From positions 1 through 47,153 of the forward strand of contig JBDRWD010000006.1 in the NCBI GenBank assembly GCA_039802205.1: 47,153 bases of DNA. Reading direction: 5' to 3'. Source of the DNA: a candidate division WOR-3 bacterium (lineage in GTDB: Bacteria > Hydrothermota > Tepidihabitantia > SM23-42 > JAOAFX01). This document shows, one piece after another, positions 24,534-34,806 of this stretch. Within the stretch, counting starts at the first letter, position 1. Each line of letters opens with the position of its first letter. A program made the translations under genes and the position numbers. Below the pieces are notes generated by a model, which saw nothing but the letters and a program-made list of their open reading frames with translations, was not told the DNA's origin and did not search any database.

Positions 24534-27500
24534 ATGCGAGAGATATATTACGATGAGCTAACTGGTGTCTATAACCGGCGTTTTCTTTATCACTGGGTAG
24601 ATAATGAAATAAAAAGGGCAAACCGGTTTGCCACTAAGTTTGGTATTATTGTTATTGATCTTGATAATTTTCGAGATATCAACAATAATTATGGACATCT
24701 GGAGGGGGATAGAATTTTGATCGAGTTCAGCAATTTTTTAAAAAATACAGTCCGCGAGGTGGACAATGTAGTCAGATATGGCGGTGACGAGTTTGTGGTG
24801 CTTGTTCCTAACACTGATGCCCGCGGTCTTTTTGAATTAGCACAAAGAATTTTGGCTAATTTGAATCAGACCGAGATCGGCGGGCACCTGATTCACTGCA
24901 GCATTGGTTGTGCTTTGTATCCTGACGATGGTACTCATGTTGAAGATTTAATCAATCAAGCAGATAAATTAATGTATCAGGCAAAAAAGGAGGGGAAAAA
25001 TCGGATTGGATTAAAAGCCGAGATAACCAAGAAGATTGAGTTGCCTGCAAAAATTGTGATTGGCCGTGAGCGAGAGTTGGATTTGATTGCTCAACGTTGG
25101 AATGATTTTCCTACAATATTTTTGTGTGGAACTGCTGGTGTTGGCAAAACACGTCTGGCACTGGAGGTGCGAAACCTCTTTACATCGCATCTTTTCCTGC
25201 GGGCAAATTCCTATGCAGCCCTTGCTCTGGTTCCGTATCATCCTTTCTGCAATATGTTCAGGGATTTTGTAAATAGCGATTTTATATTAATTCAACGTGT
25301 ATTAAAGCAATTGCCGGAAGTACACCGAGAGGAATTGATAAAACTGCTACCCGAGGATACAATTGTTTCTATAAAAAGCGAAGGGCTTGATAAGTATCGC
25401 TTGTTTGAGAGTATAAAATTATTCTTTATTAAACTTGCCGAATTTATTGCACCAAGGGTTGTTTTGCTGCTTGTTGATGATTTACACTGGACCGATCGCA
25501 CCAGTTGCGAACTTTTAGATTTCTTAATTCGCAGCATGCCTCAGAATCTGCATATTCTGGGGACATATCGTATTGAAGAGATTAAAGATGCCCCCATCAA
25601 TGAATTTTTGGGGATTTGGGCGCGGGAAAATTTCTATACCAAAATTGATGTTCCTCCTTTAAATGAATTCCAGGTGGAAAAGTTACTGGAAATAATAATG
25701 GGAAGTGTTTCCCGGCAATTGAGCGAGTTTATTTATAGAATGAGTGGTGGTAATCCTTTTTACATTGAAGAAATACTCCGGGAACTTGAGCGTCAGGGTC
25801 ATATTTTTTACAATGGCAAAGAATGGGTACTTACGGTGGAAAAGGAAATACAGGTACCTACCAGCATTGAGGCGACAATTTTACGAAAAATACAATTTCT
25901 GGATGAAGAAACAAAATCATTCTTAGAAGTTAGCGCAGTATTTGGTCAGGAGTTTAATTACGAAATTATTGCCCTCTGCCTTGGGAAGAATGTTGGCGAA
26001 ACTATGGATGCACTGGACCGGTTGCTGCGGCTGGGTTTCATTAAAGAACGGGGTGATGATACCTTTTTCTTCAGCGAAGATATTGTGCGGCAGATTATTT
26101 ATAAAAATATTCCCCAAAGTGATTTGGTAAAATATCATCGTCAGGTGGGCGAGGCAATGGAAAAATATTTTCGCGGCCGTATCCATGGTTATTATGAGCA
26201 ACTTGCGGCGCACTTCATCCAGGCGCGAGATTCGGCTAAGGCGTTGTTCTATTCCAAGCAGGCGGCTTTTAAATGCAAAGAAAACTATGCTCATAAAGCG
26301 GCGGTGGAATTTTTTGAAACGGCGTCTAAATTTGAAAAGAATGCTGATGAGTTGTACAAGATAAAAATGAATCTCGCGGAGATTTATTATTTGATGGGAG
26401 AAAATGAAAAGGCAATAGCCAATCTTAATGCCTGTTTAAAAACCAATCCCCGGGATTATAAAATATATCACAAGCTCTCTCAAATCTACGAAACGATGGG
26501 TGATTATCGCAACGCATTGCATTATACTAATAAGGGGTTGAAGATTGCTACTGAGCCCAGTGCCGTTTATCAATTCAAAGGCAATATCGCCTGGATCTAT
26601 ACCCGTCTTGGGCAGTATCAGAAGGCAAAAAAAGAATGCGAATATTTGCTTAAGAAAAAAAAATTGATACCAGGGGACGAACTGGCAGTAATATATATAA
26701 CATTGGGGGTTGCTTTTTTGTATTTAGGCGATCTTGAGAAGGCAATTTTTTATCTTAATAAAGGGTTGCAAATCCGGCAAAAACTTGGGGATAAAAAAGG
26801 AATGGCAGCGTGTTATTTAGATCTGGCAGTGGTTTATCAACAACAACTGAATCTTTCCCGAAGTGAGGAGTATTACCACCACGCATTGAAGCTCTATGAG
26901 GAAATTGGTTATCAATCAGGAATTGTGGTAACACTTCTGGATTTGGGTAGTTTATATTTTCACTATAGCTTGCTCAAAGCCGAAGATTATTTAGTAAAAG
27001 CCCTAAATATCGCAAAATTAATTAACGCAAAAAGGGACATGGTATTTATTTACGACAACTTGGGTATGATCTATCTGCGTCGCCTGATGGTGGATAAGGC
27101 ATGGGAAAATTTTCAACAGGCATTGAAATATGCACGGGAGACAAATTTTACTGAAGGCTATTGTTTTATCAATGTTCATCTCAGCGAATTTTACCGGGAA
27201 ACGGGTAGAAGAAAACAGGGATTAGGATATTTAAAAAGAGCTTATGCATATGCGAAAAGTTTGAAATTAAAACAATACATCTTTGATTGTCAGTTTGAAG
27301 AAATGGAATATTGGTTGGCGTCTTCAAATCTTACCCGGGCTAAATCATTAGCCAAAAGGCTCCTTGCCGATTTAGCCCAAAATCCTGATATCAATCGGCG
27401 TGTTTATGGATATATATATAATGGCCGAGTATTATCCGCCTCCCGTGAATTTAAACGGGCTCAGGAATATTTTGACCGGGCTCTCAATATCACTGTGAAA

Positions 27501-27692
27501 TTGCCCGAGAATGCAATTACTGCAGAAATATACTACTATATGGGATTAAACTTTAAAAGGCAGAATCGGTATGCTGAAGCACTTGATTTCTTTTTAAAAG
27601 CCAACGAAATATTTATGAAGTCAGGCAATTTAATATATCTGGACAAGATTGAAAATGAGGTGGTGGGAGTTGACATCTCTAAAGCGCAGTAA
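24534..27692 (+). CDS. Diguanylate cyclase-STAND ATPase-TPR fusion protein
   Basis: A 1052-aa soluble protein. Residues 1-165 are a GGDEF domain with intact active site GGDEF at 83-87. An inhibitory I-site RxxD (REVD, 74-77) lies exactly five residues before it, so it should make c-di-GMP with product feedback. An AAA_16/STAND-type ATPase follows: VIGRERELDLI, Walker A GTAGVGKT at 199-206 and Walker B-like LLLVDDLHWTD near 320. The C-terminal half (about 560-1050) is TPRs. No receiver or membrane sensor is present, so input probably comes through the TPR/ATPase part, as in MalT-type switches. The stop overlaps the end of convergent mfd by 14 nt. Confidence 0.92.
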   Translation: MREIYYDELTGVYNRRFLYHWVDNEIKRANRFATKFGIIVIDLDNFRDINNNYGHLEGDRILIEFSNFLKNTVREVDNVVRYGGDEFVVLVPNTDARGLFELAQRILANLNQTEIGGHLIHCSIGCALYPDDGTHVEDLINQADKLMYQAKKEGKNRIGLKAEITKKIELPAKIVIGRERELDLIAQRWNDFPTIFLCGTAGVGKTRLALEVRNLFTSHLFLRANSYAALALVPYHPFCNMFRDFVNSDFILIQRVLKQLPEVHREELIKLLPEDTIVSIKSEGLDKYRLFESIKLFFIKLAEFIAPRVVLLLVDDLHWTDRTSCELLDFLIRSMPQNLHILGTYRIEEIKDAPINEFLGIWARENFYTKIDVPPLNEFQVEKLLEIIMGSVSRQLSEFIYRMSGGNPFYIEEILRELERQGHIFYNGKEWVLTVEKEIQVPTSIEATILRKIQFLDEETKSFLEVSAVFGQEFNYEIIALCLGKNVGETMDALDRLLRLGFIKERGDDTFFFSEDIVRQIIYKNIPQSDLVKYHRQVGEAMEKYFRGRIHGYYEQLAAHFIQARDSAKALFYSKQAAFKCKENYAHKAAVEFFETASKFEKNADELYKIKMNLAEIYYLMGENEKAIANLNACLKTNPRDYKIYHKLSQIYETMGDYRNALHYTNKGLKIATEPSAVYQFKGNIAWIYTRLGQYQKAKKECEYLLKKKKLIPGDELAVIYITLGVAFLYLGDLEKAIFYLNKGLQIRQKLGDKKGMAACYLDLAVVYQQQLNLSRSEEYYHHALKLYEEIGYQSGIVVTLLDLGSLYFHYSLLKAEDYLVKALNIAKLINAKRDMVFIYDNLGMIYLRRLMVDKAWENFQQALKYARETNFTEGYCFINVHLSEFYRETGRRKQGLGYLKRAYAYAKSLKLKQYIFDCQFEEMEYWLASSNLTRAKSLAKRLLADLAQNPDINRRVYGYIYNGRVLSASREFKRAQEYFDRALNITVKLPENAITAEIYYYMGLNFKRQNRYAEALDFFLKANEIFMKSGNLIYLDKIENEVVGVDISKAQ

Positions 27693-30495
27693 TGTTTAAT
27701 TCTTGTATCAAGTTGCCGGCGCGGAAGAAACGGATAGTATCTTTTACTTGCATTACCTCATGGGCATTTAGACTTATTGCCTTAAGCCTAATTTTTGCGA
27801 TTGTAAAAAGGTTTTCAACGGTTTCTGGATATTTGCCGAAACGATCGATGAGCTCTTCCTTTAAAGTTTTTAATTCGGGAATCGATTGCACCTCCATGAT
27901 CCGTTTATAGAGTGCAGTTCTCTCATAAGCACTGGAGATGTAATCAGCCGGAATATAGCCCGGAATTTTTAAATTAAGTATCGGCTCCCAAACGTATTCC
28001 TTCCCCTGTAATTCACTAAGGACCTGGTTAAGAATTTTAACATAATGATGATAGCCGACCGCTGATATATAACCGGATTGTTCCTTTCCTAAGATATTAC
28101 CCACCCCTCTTATCTCCATATCGCGAATTGCCAGGCGGAAACCAGAGCCCAAGGTGGTATAAGTAATAAGTGCACTCAACCGTTTTTGGGCTTCTTCAGT
28201 TATCTTGGTGGGGATGATGAAATAGGCATAACCCTGAACCTCTGAGCGTCCCACACGACCCCGAAGTTGGTGCAAATCAGCCAGTCCAAATTTATCGGCT
28301 TCATTTACAATAATCGTATTAACATTAGGCATATCAATGCCGGATTCAATAATGGCAGTAGCCAAAAGCAGGTCATATTTACCTTCAATGAATTCAAGCA
28401 TCTTTCGCTCACTTATTGAGGACCTGATTCTTCCATGCAGCAAACAGATGCGTAAATCAGGCAGGATTTTTTTTAACCGATCTCTTATTGTTTCAATCGT
28501 CTGAATGCGATTGTGCACAAAGAATATTTGCCCCCGGCGGTTCAATTCGAATAAGATTATTTTTCTTATCTCCTCTTCATCAAATGGGATGATTCTGGTT
28601 ACTATTTCTTTACGTCCCAGTGGAGGAGTATAAAGGACAGTGATATCTTTGATTCCAGCCAGACTCATGTAAAGAGTCCGGGGGATGGGTGTTGCTGAGA
28701 GATAGAGGACATCAATCCCTAGCTTAATTTTTTTAATTTTTTCCTTCTGGAGCACACCGAAGCGGTGTTCATCGTCAACGATTAACAGCCCTAAATCTTT
28801 GAATACTACATCCGGAGCAAGCAGACGGTGGGTACCAATGACAATATCAATTTTACCTTCGGCAAGTTCCTTGAGAATTTTTTTAAGTTCGTGTTTTTTT
28901 TGAAACCGCGAGACCATCGCCACCCGGGCCGGGAAATTTTTTAATCTTTGGACAAAGGTGTTGTAATGCTGGAATGCGAGAATGGTGGTCGGACAGAGAA
29001 TCATAGTTTGCTTAGAATCGAGAGCAGCTTTAAATGCCGCTCTGAGGGCAATTTCCGTTTTTCCAAAACCTACATCTCCGCAGATCAGACGCTCAGTAGG
29101 GTGCGGTGACTCCATATCGTTTTTTACATCAGCGATCGCCTTTTTCTGGTCAGGAGTTTCTTCAAATGGAAAACTGGCTTCGAGTTCGGTCATCTCGGCA
29201 CTATCAGGGGAAAAGGCAAAACCCGGGACTAATCGCCGTCGGGCGTATAAATTTATCAATTCTCTTGCCAGCAATTCCGTAGCTTTTTTTACTCGTTGTC
29301 GGGTTTTAAGCCATAATTCACCGCCCATTTTTGAGAGTTTAGGGGGACGATCATTGGACCCCACATACCTTTCAAGCTGATTCATTTTTGCGACCGGTAG
29401 ATAGAGTTTGTCACCATCGGCATAATCAATGCGCAAGCATTCTACCTTTTTACCTTCAAAATCAATCGGTACCAATCCCTGAAATTGGCCGATGCCGAAA
29501 TCATTATGGACTACATAGTCGCCGATCTTTAATCCCTTAAGATCATCAATGAAAAGCCCCTGGAATTTTGTTTTCTTTCTGGGAAGATGCCCGTAAATAT
29601 CGGATTCAGAAAGATAGACTATTTTTTTATTGAGGTCAATGAAGCCTTCTTTTATTGGTAGGATACATGCGTCGATCTGGCCGATTACGGATTCTAAATG
29701 TGGGATTACAGATTCTGGTAAGAGAAACTTGTAGGTGTATAATTGGCTATTCATATCCATATGTAACTGGCGTAGATTCCCATAGTATTTGGGGGCGGAA
29801 CTCAACGCAAGATTAAATTCCGATGGCGACTGTAATATCAATTGCTGCACAGCATCATTAAGTTTTTTTTCGGAGATAACCAGCGCAGTGTGTTTCATTG
29901 TATCCCAGATTCTCGTGTGTATTTCCGGTGAGACGAGTTTCAACGAAAATTGTTTTATTGATTCTACGGAGCGTTGTGTCTGGGGATTAAATTTACGCAA
30001 AGAGGCAATTATATCGCCTTCCAATTCAATTCGGAGAGGTTCTGAGTCATATAGCCAACAATCAATGATACCACCTCTAACTGAGTATTCGCCTTCCTCC
30101 TCGACCAGTTCTTCGCGCTGTAATCCGCTTGCCGAAAGTTTGGTGAGAAATAAATCACGATTGATGGTCATACCGATGTGAAGTTCGTATCGTTCCTTCA
30201 CATTGACAATTTTGTTCAAATATTCTTCGCTGGTTATAATAATGTGTGCGGATTCAAAAAATGGGCTTGCGGCGTCTATTATTGCGGTGTCGGGAAAGAG
30301 GGCAGCAATTTCCGGACCAAATCTTTCAATATTGTTGGGGTTAGTCACATAGAGTATTTGATTGAATATTTTCGCAAGTTCAATTATAAAAATTGACAAC
30401 GAAGAACCCGCAAACCCGGAAACCGTGGTAAACTTTTTGTTTTTCAGGGTTGCCAATATTGCCTCAGTTTCCGAGAAGAATCTATTATCCTGCAT
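27679..30495 (-). CDS. mfd: Transcription-repair coupling factor Mfd
   Basis: A 938-aa DNA translocase that releases stalled RNA polymerase and recruits UvrA. A reduced UvrB-like N-terminal part (about 1-290) precedes the CarD/RNAP-interaction domain (about 315-390, [19 protein letters not shown]). The RecG-like motor has Walker [14 protein letters not shown]-like box VDDEHRFG, motif [12 protein letters not shown] and motif [12 protein letters not shown]-terminal D7 domain follows. Enterobacterial Mfd is about 1150 aa, so the N-terminal region is about 200 residues shorter here. The start is ATG 30495 without Shine-Dalgarno, close behind a promoter. It is transcribed divergently from the cyclase gene. 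Confidence 0.95.
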   Translation of the reverse strand: MQDNRFFSETEAILATLKNKKFTTVSGFAGSSLSIFIIELAKIFNQILYVTNPNNIERFGPEIAALFPDTAIIDAASPFFESAHIIITSEEYLNKIVNVKERYELHIGMTINRDLFLTKLSASGLQREELVEEEGEYSVRGGIIDCWLYDSEPLRIELEGDIIASLRKFNPQTQRSVESIKQFSLKLVSPEIHTRIWDTMKHTALVISEKKLNDAVQQLILQSPSEFNLALSSAPKYYGNLRQLHMDMNSQLYTYKFLLPESVIPHLESVIGQIDACILPIKEGFIDLNKKIVYLSESDIYGHLPRKKTKFQGLFIDDLKGLKIGDYVVHNDFGIGQFQGLVPIDFEGKKVECLRIDYADGDKLYLPVAKMNQLERYVGSNDRPPKLSKMGGELWLKTRQRVKKATELLARELINLYARRRLVPGFAFSPDSAEMTELEASFPFEETPDQKKAIADVKNDMESPHPTERLICGDVGFGKTEIALRAAFKAALDSKQTMILCPTTILAFQHYNTFVQRLKNFPARVAMVSRFQKKHELKKILKELAEGKIDIVIGTHRLLAPDVVFKDLGLLIVDDEHRFGVLQKEKIKKIKLGIDVLYLSATPIPRTLYMSLAGIKDITVLYTPPLGRKEIVTRIIPFDEEEIRKIILFELNRRGQIFFVHNRIQTIETIRDRLKKILPDLRICLLHGRIRSSISERKMLEFIEGKYDLLLATAIIESGIDMPNVNTIIVNEADKFGLADLHQLRGRVGRSEVQGYAYFIIPTKITEEAQKRLSALITYTTLGSGFRLAIRDMEIRGVGNILGKEQSGYISAVGYHHYVKILNQVLSELQGKEYVWEPILNLKIPGYIPADYISSAYERTALYKRIMEVQSIPELKTLKEELIDRFGKYPETVENLFTIAKIRLKAISLNAHEVMQVKDTIRFFRAGNLIQELNITAL

Positions 30496-30505
30496 AGAAT
30501 AGAAT

Positions 30506-30533
30506 ATTTTATTCTTACTTTATTAAAAGTCAA
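30506..30533 (-). promoter_or_regulatory. Promoter of mfd (near-leaderless)
   Basis: Read on the minus strand: TTGACT (30533-30528), a 16-nt spacer and TAAAAT (30511-30506). Ten bases remain to the ATG, so the predicted leader is about 4 nt. No ribosome binding site is visible. Confidence 0.6.
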
Positions 30534-30585
30534 TCCGGCGACCAAAATGGATTTGAGGGTTTTGTAATTTCAAAAGATATGACTC

Positions 30586-30614
30586 TTGATTTTTTGACAG
30601 ATTCTGGATAAAAT
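30586..30614 (+). promoter_or_regulatory. Promoter of the nucleotide cyclase gene
   Basis: TTGATT at 30586-30591, a 17-nt spacer and TAAAAT at 30609-30614. The expected transcript start near 30621 leaves a leader of about 12 nt carrying AGGAG (30623-30627), 5 nt before ATG 30633. A second -35-like TTGACA at 30594-30599 has no -10 at the right distance. Confidence 0.55.
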
Positions 30615-30632
30615 CCAAAAGCAGGAGCACGG

Positions 30633-33338
30633 ATGGCAAAATCCAAAGAAGATTTTGCGACGGCGCTGGCGAGTTTTCTGCCGCGTAAAATTATTTTATC
30701 AAAAATTTATGATCCCCAGCACGAAATTAGTGAAAGATTAAAGGTCGTCCTTCTTTTTGCTGATATTTCAGGCTTCACTGCGATGAGTGAGAGACTTACG
30801 CGTTTGGGGAAGGCGGGGGCAGAAGAGGTTAACAGTATAATTAATCGTTTTTTTGATCCACTCATTAAGATTGTGTATAAGTGGAATGGTGATATCTATC
30901 GTTTTGGTGGCGACGCTTTTTTAGTATTCTTTCTGGCAAAAGAAGGCACTTCTTTAGCAAGCGAATGGGCAATATGTGCGGCGCAGGAGATCCTCACGTT
31001 TGTAAAAACACATGCCCAGACCACCACTCGCGTTGGGAAATTCCGCATTAAAGTCCATTTAGCCCTTACCAAGGGTGAAGTATATTTTCAGGATTTGACA
31101 AATAATTTCTTTCTGGGCGGAAAAGCGATCAATTATTTAATGAGAATAATTGATTTGGCTGGCCCTGGGCAGATAGTGGTTAGTGCGGAGATTAAAAATG
31201 ACCTTAATAATGTCGTTTTTAAACCGAAAAAAGGTGGGTGGCAATATGTTCGGACGAAAAGACGAATTTTGGAGCCCGTGGTTCATCCTGAAATAGAAGT
31301 GTCAGGGATTAGAAAAATAACTCCGGCACTGGAAAATTATCTTCCGCAATGGTTATTAAAAAGAATTGCCCATAAGCCAAGTTTTGGTCCCCAAGATGGG
31401 GAACATAGAAAAATTGCTATTGTATTTCTTCATTTTTCAGGGATCGACTATGAACATAATTTGAGGGACGCCCGGACCAAACTAACGAAGCTTTATAAAA
31501 TTGTCCACACCACTGCCGAAAGATATGATGGCTGGATAAATGCAATTGATAGTTATAAAGATAGCGAAAGATTTCTGGTGGTTTTTGGTTTTCCAAATGC
31601 CTATGAGGATGACGAAAAGAGAGCAGTGCTTTTTTGTTATGAAATTTTACATCATCCGGAATTGAAAAATTTCAATCTTCGGGCAGGAGTAAACTCGGGA
31701 TCCATATTTGCTGCACCGGTAGGTAATTATTTAAGAAGGGAATATGCCACACTGGGAGATGCAGTTAATTTATCAGCAAGATTAGGCGCTAAGGCTAAGG
31801 ATAGAACGATTGTGGTGAGTGAGCCGATATTTAATAAGACTTATAACCTTTTTGAATATATTCCCTTAGGTGCAAAGGAATACAAGGGCAAGAAGAAAAA
31901 GATAAGGACCTATCAACTTGTGGCAAAAAAAACTATTGAGGCGAAGACACTGGGCAGATGGCTTAGGGAGAGTGCGCAGATTGTTGGGCGCGCACGCGAA
32001 ATCGCCATCATCAAAAATGTCATTGCACACTGCCGTTCCGGTAAGGGGCAGATTCTGTGTATTACCGGTGAGCCAGGGGTTGGAAAATCAAGGCTGGTGC
32101 AAGAAGGAATAAAATATGCGGAAAATGCTAACTACCAGATATTGAGAGGGAATTGTTTTTCCTATGAAAGTGTCTCTTCCTACCATCCCTGGATTGATGT
32201 TCTTAACGAATTTTTCCACATTCTGCCTGAAGATCCCATGGAGTTGAGGATCGCCAAAGTCCAGAAACAAATAGAAATTATGGATAAAGGCTTGGTAAAT
32301 TGGTTACCATTGCTAGGTGAAATTCTGGGAATAGATTTTCCTCAGAACAAGCTTACTAAACATTTCGATTCTAAACTTAAGAAGCAGCGAGTTTTTGATA
32401 TTATATTTGAGTTGCTGAAGTCGTTGGCCCAACAGAAACCTCTTCAAGTGGTGATTGAGGATTTACATTGGGCGGATAATCCATCAATTGAATTGATTAA
32501 TTATATTGCCAGGAATATTCAGGATATACCAATTCTACTCACGCTTGTCTATCGGCCTTTAAAAAACAAAGAAGAGTTTATGGAAAAAGAGTGGAGTCGA
32601 ATCATTAACTTAAATGAACTTGATAAGGATGCCAGTCTTCAATTGGTGAGAAATCTTTTGAATATAAAGGAAATTCCTGAAGATTTGCAGAAAATAATAA
32701 TTAATAAATCACAGGGCAATCCGTTTTACATTGAAGAGTTGATAAAATCCCTTATTGAACAGGGTTATATCGTAGAAGGTAGGGGAGGCTGGCGCTTCCG
32801 AGGCGACATAAAAAAGCTGGTACTTCCCGATTCTGTTGAAGCCGTGATTCTTTCGCGGATCGATCGGCTTGACCTCGATGATCGGGATGTTTTACAGGTA
32901 GCCTCGGTGCTGGGTCGCGAGTTTGATGAGTTTTTGCTCAAGGGAATTTATGGTTCACAGAGATTTTTGAAAAAATCACTTAGCAATCTGGAGCGGTTTG
33001 ATCTGATAAGACAACAAAAAGGTGGTCGTCAGGTAAAATATTTCTTTAAACATATCCTGACTCAAGAAGTGGCTTACGGGACATTGTCATTTGCCCGGAA
33101 AAAAGAATTACATAATAGAATCGGTGAATTTGTGGAGCAGATGTTAAAGGAGCGTAAAGAAGAGTTTCTGGGGTTGCTTTCTTATCATTTCTACCAGGCA
33201 GAGAATTATGAAAAAGCTTTAATTTATTCTTTTGAGGCAGGGGAGAAGGCAAGAAAGGTTTATGCGAATGCCGAGGCGATTGAATTTTTCACCCGCGCAA
33301 TTGCTTCCTTTGAAAAATTGGAAGGAAGACTAAAATAA
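30633..33338 (+). CDS. Tandem class III nucleotide cyclase-STAND ATPase
   Basis: A 901-aa soluble protein with the layout of mammalian soluble adenylyl cyclase. Cyclase domain 1 (about 35-220) has both metal-binding Asp residues: Asp44 in FADISGF and Asp94 in GGDAF. Its base-recognition motif is altered (GGKAIN instead of GDAVN). Domain 2 (about 255-425) has lost the first metal Asp (FLHFSGI) but keeps LGDAVNLSARLG, with the Asn and Arg needed for catalysis. The two halves would therefore form one active site between them. The ATPase has Walker A GEPGVGKS (479-486) and Walker B VVIEDLHWAD. It probably makes cAMP; the base preference is inferred. The chain stops where TPRs would be expected, and these are in the next gene. 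Confidence 0.9.
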   Translation: MAKSKEDFATALASFLPRKIILSKIYDPQHEISERLKVVLLFADISGFTAMSERLTRLGKAGAEEVNSIINRFFDPLIKIVYKWNGDIYRFGGDAFLVFFLAKEGTSLASEWAICAAQEILTFVKTHAQTTTRVGKFRIKVHLALTKGEVYFQDLTNNFFLGGKAINYLMRIIDLAGPGQIVVSAEIKNDLNNVVFKPKKGGWQYVRTKRRILEPVVHPEIEVSGIRKITPALENYLPQWLLKRIAHKPSFGPQDGEHRKIAIVFLHFSGIDYEHNLRDARTKLTKLYKIVHTTAERYDGWINAIDSYKDSERFLVVFGFPNAYEDDEKRAVLFCYEILHHPELKNFNLRAGVNSGSIFAAPVGNYLRREYATLGDAVNLSARLGAKAKDRTIVVSEPIFNKTYNLFEYIPLGAKEYKGKKKKIRTYQLVAKKTIEAKTLGRWLRESAQIVGRAREIAIIKNVIAHCRSGKGQILCITGEPGVGKSRLVQEGIKYAENANYQILRGNCFSYESVSSYHPWIDVLNEFFHILPEDPMELRIAKVQKQIEIMDKGLVNWLPLLGEILGIDFPQNKLTKHFDSKLKKQRVFDIIFELLKSLAQQKPLQVVIEDLHWADNPSIELINYIARNIQDIPILLTLVYRPLKNKEEFMEKEWSRIINLNELDKDASLQLVRNLLNIKEIPEDLQKIIINKSQGNPFYIEELIKSLIEQGYIVEGRGGWRFRGDIKKLVLPDSVEAVILSRIDRLDLDDRDVLQVASVLGREFDEFLLKGIYGSQRFLKKSLSNLERFDLIRQQKGGRQVKYFFKHILTQEVAYGTLSFARKKELHNRIGEFVEQMLKERKEEFLGLLSYHFYQAENYEKALIYSFEAGEKARKVYANAEAIEFFTRAIASFEKLEGRLK

Positions 33339-33357
33339 AATTTGGAATTTGAAAAAA

Positions 33358-34806
33358 ATGACGACTGCTGGGAACAGTTCGCAATTAAACCAATGGAGGA
33401 AGATATTTATCAAAGCACTGCTAAGGAGAGCGGAGCTATTCAATCGTATTGGTTCTAACGAAAAGGCACTAAACGATTTGGAGAGGGGTCTCAAATTTCT
33501 TCAAAGGATTGGGCAGCGAGAATATGCGGCTGACTTTCACCTTTATTTTGGTCATGTTTATGCTTCTTTGGGTCGGTATCAGGACATGTTATTTACAATT
33601 CGAAAGGCACTATCAATCTATACCAAGATTAATGACCTGGAAGGACAAGCCCGATGTTTAAATTATCTTGGTTATGTTTATGAAATTAAAGGTGCATATG
33701 GTCGGGCATTAAAATATTATGACCAATCAATGAGAATAAAACAAAAAATTGGCGACCGTGCAGGTGTGGGAATTACTTTGAACAATTACGGTTATCTGTT
33801 CCTCAATCAGGGTGATTATCAAAAGGCACTCACCTATTTTAGCAGGGCATTGGAAATAAAAAATGCACTTGGGGAATTACCCGGTGCAGCAAATACCCTT
33901 AATAATATGGGGATTGGTTATGGTCAGTTGGGAAATTACTCAAAGGCAATGAGGTATATTTCCAAGGCTTTAAAGATCTACCAAAGGATTGGAGACCGGG
34001 AAGGGGAGGCATACGCATTGCACAATCTGAGTCAGGGATTGAGAAAAATTGGTAATCATCGGCACGCAACCGAGTATGACCGGAGAGCATTGGAAATCTT
34101 TAAGACAATCGGTGATCCTTCGGGTGTTGCCGCCTGTTTGAGAGGTATTGGTTTGGATAGTTTGGTGTTTGGTGAACTTGGTAAGGCACGTAAATACTTT
34201 ATGAAGTCCCATCATCTCGATACCAAGATCGGAGATAAATACAGTGCCATCCTCGATCTTAAATACATTGCCGAAGTTTTGGTTACCCAAGGGGCATTGG
34301 TCCAGGCAAAAAATTATCTCCAACGTGCGGAAGAGATGGCAAAGCAAATTGGTACGCCCAAAAATTTGCTTCAAATTTATACGCTGAAAGGAGAGATAGC
34401 ATATAGCTTGAATGATTTTAAAAGCGCAAAGATTCATGCTCGAAAAGCCCTGGCTATTGCTGAGAGATTGGGCATAAGCGCCGACAGGGGAGAAATTTTT
34501 TTATTACTGGCGCGGGTTTATGCTCGGCAGGCAAGCCGGAAACTGGGCAAGGCTGATAGGGAGTGGCAAAATGCGCAAAAGAAATTCAAGGAGGCGATAA
34601 AAATATTCAAAAGAGCGCATCAGTCTTTGGAACTGGCGCGTGCCTACTACTACTTGGGTGAAGCCCGGATAAAAAGAGGGATGAACGGTAGAGCATATTT
34701 AATGCGCGCCCGGAAGATCTTCGAGAAAAATGGTGTGCAGAGCTGGCTGAATAAAGTAACTGAACTTTTAAAAATTATTAGGCCACTGCTACACCAAGGG
34801 CGATAG
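33358..34806 (+). CDS. TPR protein, likely partner or detached C-terminus of the cyclase
   Basis: About 482 aa from ATG 33358 (TTG 33349 is possible); no good Shine-Dalgarno. The whole protein is TPRs of the long MalT/LGN-like type, with repeated signatures such as LNYLGYVYEIKGAYGRALKYY and LNNYGYLFLNQGDYQKAL. It begins within 20 nt of the cyclase-ATPase stop, in another frame. In the related gene at 24534 the ATPase and TPR parts are fused. It therefore either acts with the cyclase as a separate subunit or was split from it by a frame change. The 3' end overlaps the convergent ptb gene by 29 nt. Confidence 0.85.
   Translation: MTTAGNSSQLNQWRKIFIKALLRRAELFNRIGSNEKALNDLERGLKFLQRIGQREYAADFHLYFGHVYASLGRYQDMLFTIRKALSIYTKINDLEGQARCLNYLGYVYEIKGAYGRALKYYDQSMRIKQKIGDRAGVGITLNNYGYLFLNQGDYQKALTYFSRALEIKNALGELPGAANTLNNMGIGYGQLGNYSKAMRYISKALKIYQRIGDREGEAYALHNLSQGLRKIGNHRHATEYDRRALEIFKTIGDPSGVAACLRGIGLDSLVFGELGKARKYFMKSHHLDTKIGDKYSAILDLKYIAEVLVTQGALVQAKNYLQRAEEMAKQIGTPKNLLQIYTLKGEIAYSLNDFKSAKIHARKALAIAERLGISADRGEIFLLLARVYARQASRKLGKADREWQNAQKKFKEAIKIFKRAHQSLELARAYYYLGEARIKRGMNGRAYLMRARKIFEKNGVQSWLNKVTELLKIIRPLLHQGR

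Noticed and set aside
28982-30396. Several plus-strand open frames of 70-130 codons opposite mfd
   Set aside because: They lie fully inside a well-supported mfd reading frame, have no ribosome binding sites and show no recognisable domains.
30594-30599. TTGACA as the -35 of the cyclase gene
   Set aside because: No acceptable -10 lies 16-18 bp downstream; TTGATT at 30586 with TAAAAT at 30609 fits better.
33970-34437. 155-codon minus-strand frame opposite the TPR gene
   Set aside because: It is a shadow of the TPR coding frame; the composition is Cys/Gln/Thr-rich and unlike a real protein here.
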